This document shows positions 27,824 through 33,076 of a stretch of 33,076 nt of DNA, in pieces. The stretch spans positions 23,484 to 56,559 of the forward strand of contig CAMYJF010000029.1 of NCBI GenBank assembly GCA_947258555.1, written 5' to 3'. The notes under the pieces are model-generated. The model ran no database searches and was not told where the DNA came from. It saw nothing but the letters and a program-made list of their open reading frames with translations. Source of the DNA: an uncultured Eudoraea sp. (GTDB taxonomy: Bacteria; Bacteroidota; Bacteroidia; Flavobacteriales; Flavobacteriaceae). Made by a program: the position numbers and the translations under genes. The number at the start of each line of letters is the position of its first letter. Positions within the stretch are counted from its first letter, which is position 1.

Positions 27824-30191
27824 CCAACCGAAAAACCAAGATTACCTATCGCTATTGAGTAGCCCGGAATGGTTGGTGGAAGAAAATACATTCGATAAGA
27901 ATAAAACCAGTTTTTACGAAACCATTTTTACAGTTGGAAATGGTTATTTAGGTACACGTGGCTCTTTAGAGGAAGGTCATGAGACTGCATGGCCGGGCAC
28001 CTATATCAATGGGGTATTCGACCATTATGATTCTTTTGTGGTCGATATGGTCAACGCCCCTTCCTGGTTAGCAGTATCGATTTGGGTAGAGGGCACAAAA
28101 CTCAGCATTCACAATTGTGAACTAATTGAATATAAACGAAAATTGGATATTAAGAAGGGGGTGCTACACCGCCTTACCCGGTTCAAAGATTCGGAGGGCC
28201 GAATTACCCGATACGAAAGCCTTCGTTATGCCAGTCTTTCCGACCGCCATCATTTTGAGGTCAGCGGGAAAGTCACCCCGGAAAATTACGCCGGAAACAT
28301 TGACATAACTAGTGAGATAAATGGAGATGTACTGAACCTGGATCTGACGCCAGCCTATAAAGAAAAACCGCAATTCGAACCTGAAATGAAATGGATTAAA
28401 TGGTCGAAGAGCAGGCATTTAAATGCAAGAAGCACTCAAGTATTGGAGAAGTCCACCTATTTGGAAATGGAGACATTAGAAAGGCCACACCATATTGGGT
28501 ATGCCTCAGCACTTCAGGTATCGGCACCCCACGTACTGGTTTCTGAAGCGGATTATAATAAAACCACACAAAGGGCGAGGTTTACCGCGAAAAAAGGTGA
28601 AGGTATCGACTTTCATAAATTGACTTCCATTTATACAAGTAGGGATGTCGAAAAATCTAAACTGAAAGCCACTTGCATAAAAACTTTGGAAGCCAATTTA
28701 GCCAAGAGTTTCACAGAACGATTTAATGACCATGTCCTGGCATGGGCCCAAAAATGGGACGATTGTGATATTATCATCGAAGGGGACGATAACATCAACA
28801 ATGCCGTTCGTTTTAACATATATCACCTGTTGATCACGGCCAATGAGTTTGATCCCAAGGCCAATGTTGGAGCTAAAAGCCTATCTGGCGAAGGCTATCG
28901 GGGACACATTTTTTGGGATACGGAGATCTTTCTCCTTCCTTTTTATACGTTTACCCAGCCTGCTATGGCCGAAGCACTTCTGCTTTATAGATACAACACC
29001 AAAGAGGGGGCCCGGGATTATGCCAGGGAAGGTAAGCATGATGGTATCAGATATCCGTGGGAATCAGCCGATACAGGTCATGAAGTCACACCTGAGTGGA
29101 CAGCAGATGGCACAGTACGAATATGGACCGGCGAACGCGAACTTCACATCACTTCCATGGTGGTATATGCTATGATCACGTATTATGAGGCCACAGGAAA
29201 TATTGATTTTATATTGGATTATGGGGCCGAGATACTTTTCGAAACGACTCGTTTTTGGCAAAGTAGGTTGGAATACAACAAGAAAGAAGACCGATATGAA
29301 TTGACTGAGGTCGAAGGGCCTGATGAATTCCATCATTTGGTGAATAATAGTGTTTATACAAATTGGACGACTAAATGGAGCATGCAAAAAGCGGTGGAAT
29401 ATTATCATAAACTGCAAAGGGAACATTCCGAAGAAATCGAACCTTTACTAAACAGTCTGGCCCTGGATCAGAAAGAGGTTGACGAGTGGAAAAGGGTTGC
29501 CGAAAAGATTTATATCCCGTATGAACCCAAAAAGAAATTAATTGAAGAATTTGAGGGATATTTTGGCCTTGAAGACATACCGATAACCAAGTGGGACGAA
29601 AACGATATGCCGATTTATCCTTCCGGTTATGACCATGACAATTGCGATACTACTACCCTGATCAAACAGCCTGATGTGGTTATGCTGATGTACATACTTC
29701 CAGATGAGTTCGATGAGGAGGTGAAAAAAGCAAACTACGAATACTATGAGGCACGTACCATGCATAAATCTTCCTTAAGTCCGAGCATTCATACTATAAT
29801 GGGTATTGAGACCAATAATCATGAAAAAGCACTCCAATATTTTGAACGCGCGGCCTATGTAGATTTGATCGATAACCAAGGTAATACCGAAGATGGGATC
29901 CACATTGCTTCTGCAGGCGGTACTTGGCAGGCGGCGGTAAACGGCTTCGGGGGTTTACGCGTTAAAAACGGGCAACTAACTTTTAAACCCTGGCTTCCTA
30001 AAAAGTGGAAGAGTCTCAAATTTAAAATCAAATGGCGAGGAACTGATCTAAAAGTCCACGTATCACATGAGCAGATCAGCTTTATATGGATTAGCGAGAC
30101 CATTAAAAATTTAGCTGTTCTCGTTATGGGAAAAGAAATTCGTTTAGAACCTAATCAAGAAATTTCGGTTCCCTTAGGATTAGAGTCTTAA
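27810..30191 (+). CDS. Glycoside hydrolase family 65 enzyme, likely disaccharide phosphorylase
   Basis: I choose ATG 27810 (793 residues) over the in-frame TTG at 27801. The N-terminal beta-sandwich (FYETIFTVGNGYLGTRGSLEEG) leads into the (alpha/alpha)6 catalytic domain with SGEGYRGHIFWDTEIFLLPF. The catalytic acid lies in EVEGPDEFHHLVNNSVYTNW (Glu506), and the phosphate-binding loop is KSSLSPSIHT (Ser654-Ser655). These mark an inverting GH65 phosphorylase, which splits an alpha-glucoside with phosphate to beta-glucose 1-phosphate plus an acceptor. Candidates include kojibiose, nigerose, maltose, trehalose and glucosylglycerol-type activities; the substrate cannot be chosen from sequence. No signal peptide, so cytoplasmic. 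It overlaps the PfkB kinase gene; the usual partner, beta-phosphoglucomutase, is not in the window. Confidence 0.92.
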   Translation: MEVSNQPKNQDYLSLLSSPEWLVEENTFDKNKTSFYETIFTVGNGYLGTRGSLEEGHETAWPGTYINGVFDHYDSFVVDMVNAPSWLAVSIWVEGTKLSIHNCELIEYKRKLDIKKGVLHRLTRFKDSEGRITRYESLRYASLSDRHHFEVSGKVTPENYAGNIDITSEINGDVLNLDLTPAYKEKPQFEPEMKWIKWSKSRHLNARSTQVLEKSTYLEMETLERPHHIGYASALQVSAPHVLVSEADYNKTTQRARFTAKKGEGIDFHKLTSIYTSRDVEKSKLKATCIKTLEANLAKSFTERFNDHVLAWAQKWDDCDIIIEGDDNINNAVRFNIYHLLITANEFDPKANVGAKSLSGEGYRGHIFWDTEIFLLPFYTFTQPAMAEALLLYRYNTKEGARDYAREGKHDGIRYPWESADTGHEVTPEWTADGTVRIWTGERELHITSMVVYAMITYYEATGNIDFILDYGAEILFETTRFWQSRLEYNKKEDRYELTEVEGPDEFHHLVNNSVYTNWTTKWSMQKAVEYYHKLQREHSEEIEPLLNSLALDQKEVDEWKRVAEKIYIPYEPKKKLIEEFEGYFGLEDIPITKWDENDMPIYPSGYDHDNCDTTTLIKQPDVVMLMYILPDEFDEEVKKANYEYYEARTMHKSSLSPSIHTIMGIETNNHEKALQYFERAAYVDLIDNQGNTEDGIHIASAGGTWQAAVNGFGGLRVKNGQLTFKPWLPKKWKSLKFKIKWRGTDLKVHVSHEQISFIWISETIKNLAVLVMGKEIRLEPNQEISVPLGLES

Positions 30192-30235
30192 ATACATCCG
30201 GTACATACTATTAATAGCCATAGTGAGAGGAAAAT

Positions 30236-30267
30236 AAAAAACCACGCCAATCTTGGCGTGGTTTTTT
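30236..30267 (+). terminator. Strong bidirectional terminator after the GH65 gene
   Basis: A 13-bp perfect stem AAAAAACCACGCC / GGCGTGGTTTTTT with a 6-nt loop (AATCTT) ends in T6. It lies between the convergent GH65 gene (stop 30191) and the lipoprotein gene (stop 30364), and the A/T flanks allow termination from both sides. Confidence 0.9.
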
Positions 30268-30363
30268 GAGTTTTAGGACGTGTGATCTATTGTGCCTAAT
30301 AAGGCAATTCCGGCCGTTGGCGGCTAGGTTGTCTTTGGAATTATGAGTGATGCATCGATTCCA

Positions 30364-31464
30364 TTACTGGCGTTCAAAGTAGTAACGCCTTATTTCCTCT
30401 ATTCCATCCTGGTCATCGTCCTGGGATTCGGTGATCAGGAATGAATTTCCAACAAGTTCAATAGTACCATCCAGAACAAGGCGTGCATCTCCAGTATCCA
30501 GAGTAAATTCCTCGTCCAACTCGCCATTGATAATTCCCCTGAAGTAGTATTCCACAATGGTAAGACGGTTGCTTTCTGTAACAAATGCCCACCTGCCTTC
30601 GCTGATATCTTCAAATGATTCTTCAACATAAACAGCTTCACAATTTTCAGAACTTAAACCACCATCCAGCCAGCGCTCCAAGCCATTGAATAATGCCCTG
30701 TAAGTTCCGTCTGAATTAATTTGCACTTCGCCTAAAGTCCTGGTATAGCACTCACTGGCACTGATAGCCTGCCCGTCATTACATTCAAAAGAATACTGAT
30801 AACAAGCCTCCATTCCCGTTTCAAATGTTACTGTTTGCCCGTCTTCGTTGCGCTCTTCGCGTACCATGACCCAGGCACCATCCATTTCATCCATTCCGCC
30901 CCAACTCTCAACAGTAACACATACTTGCTCAGGTTCACTGATATTACCTTGCTCGTCATAGACACAGATTGTATAACAGAATTGCCCCGGGGGTAGATCC
31001 ACACCGAAATCCACATCGATCTCTGCATCCGTATTTTTACGGGTTATTGAAGATGGGATATTCCCGTTAAAAGATAGACCTGATGCCTTTCTGCCTTTAC
31101 CGGATGCATTTGCGGCGATGTTAATATCGAAGTAGTCCGATGCCGCCACTCCGTACTGAAGGTATGCGCCAACAGGGTTTCCATCGGAATTGAAGTTAAT
31201 ATCAAATCCTTCACCTAAGAAGGCCGTAGTAGAGGAATTTGATACGTCAAGCGTAATAGCACCATTAGGTGTGGGAAGATTCCCCTGAACTTTGCTGGCA
31301 CCTGCTATAATTGCCTCGGTCGATACATCATCTGCCTGTAATTGAACACTTTCCAATTGTGCAGCCTGTTGAGTAGTAATCGCGTTACTTTCTACATTAT
31401 CACTGGTACAAGAAAAAAATAAGCCCAGCATAATAATGAGAACTGGATTAACATAATATTTCAT
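30364..31464 (-). CDS. Hypothetical lipoprotein with two-part beta-rich structure
   Basis: The 366-residue protein starts MKYYVNPVLIIMLGLFFSC (lipobox Cys19). After a Gln/Ala-rich linker, residues about 60-190 form a Gly/Asn/Asp-rich beta domain with an immunoglobulin-like or PKD-like feel (FCYTICVYDEQGNISEPEQ). Residues about 190-366 form a second domain that starts GAWVMVREERNEDG, contains several Cys (ACYQYSFEC, SECYTR, ENCEAVY) and ends with RRYYFERQ. The second domain resembles the lipocalin-like small lipoproteins frequent in Bacteroidota, but I cannot assign a family. It is monocistronic, with a terminator between it and GH65. Likely surface or periplasmic; function unknown. Confidence 0.8.
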   Translation of the reverse strand: MKYYVNPVLIIMLGLFFSCTSDNVESNAITTQQAAQLESVQLQADDVSTEAIIAGASKVQGNLPTPNGAITLDVSNSSTTAFLGEGFDINFNSDGNPVGAYLQYGVAASDYFDINIAANASGKGRKASGLSFNGNIPSSITRKNTDAEIDVDFGVDLPPGQFCYTICVYDEQGNISEPEQVCVTVESWGGMDEMDGAWVMVREERNEDGQTVTFETGMEACYQYSFECNDGQAISASECYTRTLGEVQINSDGTYRALFNGLERWLDGGLSSENCEAVYVEESFEDISEGRWAFVTESNRLTIVEYYFRGIINGELDEEFTLDTGDARLVLDGTIELVGNSFLITESQDDDQDGIEEIRRYYFERQ

Positions 31465-31694
31465 GGTGTAAAGTATTGATTTTTTTGTAAGTTATTTCCT
31501 TCTTTATTTGAAGGCAAAAATTTGTTGTGAATTCCAGAAAACTGCATATGAAAGTTTAAAGTATTGAGGTTTAGAAAATTACTTGGCCTGTAGTTTATAT
31601 TGATTTTGGAGATAGAAAATCGGTGAAGACAGGGGGGTAAAAAGCTACAAGGCGATGCTTTAAATCTATATTTTGAACTAGGAATTAACAACGA
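31465..31694. other. AT-rich intergenic stretch upstream of the hypothetical lipoprotein
   Basis: This should hold the promoter of the minus-strand lipoprotein gene. I see no clear TAnnTTTG element, no RNA gene and no credible ORF; the frames here run across non-coding sequence. Confidence 0.4.
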
Positions 31695-31745
31695 CAGGAT
31701 TACGCCCCTCGATAAACTCGGGATAACCCCTACGGCGTGATCCTG
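31695..31745. repeat. Imperfect palindromic intergenic element
   Basis: Arms CAGGATTACGCC (31695-31706) and GGCGTGATCCTG (31734-31745) pair at 11 of 12 positions, around a 27-nt centre with two direct CTCG copies. A second small hairpin, CAACGC-TCC-GCGTTG (31748-31762), follows. The local GC content is well above the flanks, as expected for a dispersed palindromic repeat. No coding function is evident. Confidence 0.5.
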
Positions 31746-31791
31746 ACAACGCTCCGCGTTGAAAATCAAAAAAAGAAAACTGCTTCTCTTT

Positions 31792-31827
31792 AAAAACTAA
31801 AGCAAGCTTTGTTTTTAAAGCTTGCTT
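31792..31827 (-). terminator. Terminator of the tRNA-Arg transcript
   Basis: An 11-bp perfect stem AAGCAAGCTTT / AAAGCTTGCTT (31800-31810 and 31817-31827) with a 6-nt loop is followed on the minus strand by TAGTTTTT. It lies 28 bp after the tRNA 3' end. Confidence 0.8.
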
Positions 31828-31855
31828 CGTTTCCACTCTTTTTTTGATTTATTCG

Positions 31856-31929
31856 TGATCGCGACAGGATTCGAACCTGTGACCGTCTGCTTAGAAGGCA
31901 GATGCTCTATCCAGCTGAGCTACGCGACC
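31856..31929 (-). tRNA. tRNA-Arg (anticodon TCT)
   Basis: The 74-nt gene folds as a cloverleaf. The acceptor GGTCGCG pairs with CGCGATC (one G-U), the D arm is GCTCAGCTGGATAGAGC, and the anticodon stem-loop is TCTGC-CTTCTAA-GCAGA with anticodon TCT. The T arm is ACAGG-TTCGAAT-CCTGT and the discriminator is A. CCA is not encoded. It would read AGA/AGG codons. Its first 12 nt also occur in each unit of the tandem array just upstream. Confidence 0.95.
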
Positions 31930-32123
31930 TTGTTGCGGAGCGAAGCTGCCTGTCCGTCCGTAGTGAAACGTAGGAGGAAGCTACGCGACCTTGTTGCGGA
32001 GCGAAGCTGCCTGTCCTGCCTGTCCGTCCGTAGTGAAACGTAGGAGGAAGCTACGCGACCTTGTTGCGGAGCGAAGCTGCCTGTCCGTCCGCAGTGAAAC
32101 GAAGGAGGAAGCTACGCGACCTT
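31920..32123. repeat. Tandem array upstream of tRNA-Arg, each unit carrying the tRNA 5' end
   Basis: Three units of 61, 70 and 61 bp (31920-31980, 31981-32050, 32051-32111) and a 12-nt start of a fourth (32112-32123) are nearly identical; the middle unit has an extra 9-bp duplication (CTGCCTGTC). Read on the tRNA strand, every unit boundary repeats AAGGTCGCGTAGCT, that is, the first 12 nt of the tRNA plus two leader bases, followed by a non-tRNA segment (CTTCCTCC...CGCAAC). The same 14-nt word therefore occurs at 31918-31931 (the true tRNA) and 32110-32123 (the promoter-proximal end). Confidence 0.92.
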
Positions 32124-32153
32124 ATTTCAAAAAGTGCCCAATCTATGGCGGGG

Positions 32154-32161
32154 CAAATATA
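32154..32161 (-). promoter_or_regulatory. Candidate -7 promoter element for tRNA-Arg
   Basis: The minus strand reads TATATTTG, an exact fit to the Bacteroidota TAnnTTTG -7 consensus, with a T-rich stretch about 18-24 nt upstream but no exact -33 TTTG. It lies about 25-30 nt before the first copy of the tRNA 5' end, a normal distance for a short leader, and on the far side of the tandem array from the intact tRNA. Confidence 0.55.
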
Positions 32162-32413
32162 CTAAGGGTTGCTAGAGTAAAAAAATAGTGAGCAATACTC
32201 TGTTTGTAAAAATTGAGCCTCAACTATTCAAAAATCGATTTGAAAAATTTATAGAATTGATTATCAAATTATTACGATACATATATTGATATAATACCCG
32301 CGATTCTAATCAAAATCGAGGAGCTGAAGCAAGAAAATAGGCAAGATTTTAGCAAGCGGAGCGTTATAAGAATAACACTAATACAAATGTAATCTTTTTC
32401 TTATAAACTACGT
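32162..32413. other. AT-rich intergenic region before the FIST gene
   Basis: No ORF, RNA gene or strong hairpin is visible. It should carry the promoter of the plus-strand FIST gene and the upstream part of the tRNA promoter. Confidence 0.4.
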
Positions 32414-33076
32414 ATGCAGATTTCACAACATAAACTGAAGCAACCCAGCGACTCCAGGGACTTGGCTTTTGATTTTGAACCTAGCGTATTTTTTCTTTTT
32501 GCTTCCCCTAAATTTCCTGAAATAGGTGCTTTGGTGGCAAGTCTTCGAGAAAAATATGAAAACACCCTTCTTTTTGGGTGTTCAACAGCAGGGGAAATAA
32601 TTGGAAATGAAGTGGCTGATGCCTCCGTAATTTTAACAGCGGTTACTTTTGAAAAAACACGATTAAAATTGGTGCAGGTCGACCTTACCGAACACTGCGA
32701 ACATTGTGCAGACGCAGGAAGCAAGATAAGTTTACAGCTGGCCAGTGAAGATCTCAGACATATCTTTGTACTTAGTGATGGCCTGCATGTAAATGGGGCA
32801 GAATTGGTCAAAGGACTACGTTCTCAAGTTAGTCCGAACGTTAGTATCACTGGCGGTCTTGCCGCTGATGGTGAAGACTTCCAACATACATTTGTTATAC
32901 ACAATGAGGATGTTTCCCCAAAACGTATCGTAGCCCTTGGTTTTTATGGTGCCGACCTGAAAGTGGGTTATGGCTCCAAAGGGGGTTGGGATAGTTTTGG
33001 TATTGAAAGAAACATTAAAAAAAGCAGTAATAATGTACTCTACGAACTGGATGGTCAACCCGCACTTGAGCTCTAT
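32414..33076 (+). CDS. FIST N-terminal domain sensor protein (partial, 3' end off the right edge)
   Basis: The frame is open from ATG 32414 to the window end (221 codons). The translated part starts MQISQHKLKQPSDSRDLAF and shows FIST-domain hallmarks: VFFLFASPKF, TLLFGCSTAGEIIGNEV, HIFVLSDGLHVNGAELVKGL and SITGGLAADGEDFQHTFVI, then RIVALGFYGADLKVGYGSKGGW. FIST_N is a sensory domain thought to bind small ligands, possibly amino acids, usually followed by a FIST_C domain and sometimes linked to a histidine kinase or methyl-accepting protein. The C-terminal output is not visible. No signal peptide, so cytoplasmic. Confidence 0.88.
   Translation, partial: MQISQHKLKQPSDSRDLAFDFEPSVFFLFASPKFPEIGALVASLREKYENTLLFGCSTAGEIIGNEVADASVILTAVTFEKTRLKLVQVDLTEHCEHCADAGSKISLQLASEDLRHIFVLSDGLHVNGAELVKGLRSQVSPNVSITGGLAADGEDFQHTFVIHNEDVSPKRIVALGFYGADLKVGYGSKGGWDSFGIERNIKKSSNNVLYELDGQPALELY

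Noticed and set aside
31461-31769. 102-residue minus-strand ORF upstream of the hypothetical lipoprotein
   Set aside because: Runs across AT-rich intergenic DNA and the palindromic element; no family features or signal.
31692-31872. CGACAGGATT present both in the palindromic element and in the tRNA T-arm, as a possible attachment-site duplication
   Set aside because: Only 10 nt shared, with about 160 bp between and no integrase; chance or unrelated.
31920-32123. CRISPR array
   Set aside because: Units of 61-70 bp are near-identical throughout with no unique spacers, and there are no cas genes.
31822-32188. Small plus-strand ORFs over the tRNA and its leader
   Set aside because: Their repeated peptide comes only from the tandem array and the antisense of the tRNA.
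32401-33058. Minus-strand ORFs opposite the right edge
   Set aside because: They are antisense to the plus-strand FIST gene, whose translation has clear family motifs.
1-33076. Mobile element or prophage boundaries
   Set aside because: No transposase, recombinase, phage structural gene or long terminal inverted repeat was found on either strand.

Overview
The window looks like part of a Flavobacteriaceae (Bacteroidota) chromosome. The signs are a SusC/SusD pair, many short lipoprotein signal peptides, CusA/CopA forms with Bacteroidota features, a TAnnTTTG-type promoter in front of a tRNA, and few Shine-Dalgarno sequences. I cannot name the genus. There is no transposase, integrase, phage gene or CRISPR array.

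Layout. (1) Bases 1-1998, minus strand: a GMC-family FAD oxidoreductase followed by the start of its small TAT-type partner subunit, joined by an ATGA overlap; this is a periplasmic sugar or alcohol dehydrogenase pair. (2) Bases 2220-10508, plus strand: a SusC-like TonB-dependent transporter, a SusD-like surface lipoprotein, a strong terminator, then a large VCBS/ASPIC-UnbV surface lipoprotein. (3) Bases 10471-14732, minus strand: an overlapping set of exported proteins (alpha/beta hydrolase, Cys-type sulfatase, lipoprotein-form YyaL/DUF255 protein) that meets the VCBS gene tail to tail with a 38-nt overlap. Blocks 2 and 3 together resemble a small uptake locus for a sulfated or esterified nutrient, but no glycoside hydrolase is present in them.

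(4) Bases 14786-24672, minus strand: a tightly packed copper/silver export operon, in transcription order a HYC_CC_PP small Cys protein, CusA-type RND pump, TolC-like channel, CopA P1B-ATPase (TTG start), PepSY membrane protein, CusB-type adaptor with a metal-binding N terminus, and a 35-residue His-containing small ORF coupled to cusB by ATGA. No regulator for it lies in the window. (5) Bases 24908-26508: a transglutaminase-like lipoprotein gene that appears frameshifted at a T6 tract, facing a small lipoprotein made mostly of six HPEGEE repeats. (6) Bases 26840-30191: a PfkB-type sugar kinase overlapping a GH65 phosphorylase, ended by a strong terminator; this is a likely cytoplasmic disaccharide phosphorolysis unit. 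(7) Bases 30364-33076: an unknown lipoprotein, a palindromic intergenic repeat, tRNA-Arg(TCT) whose leader carries a tandem array containing copies of the tRNA's own 5' end, and the 5' part of a FIST-domain sensor gene that runs off the right edge.

The items most worth follow-up are the tRNA-Arg leader array, the PfkB-GH65 pair, the HPEGEE repeat lipoprotein and the small His-containing ORF of the copper operon.
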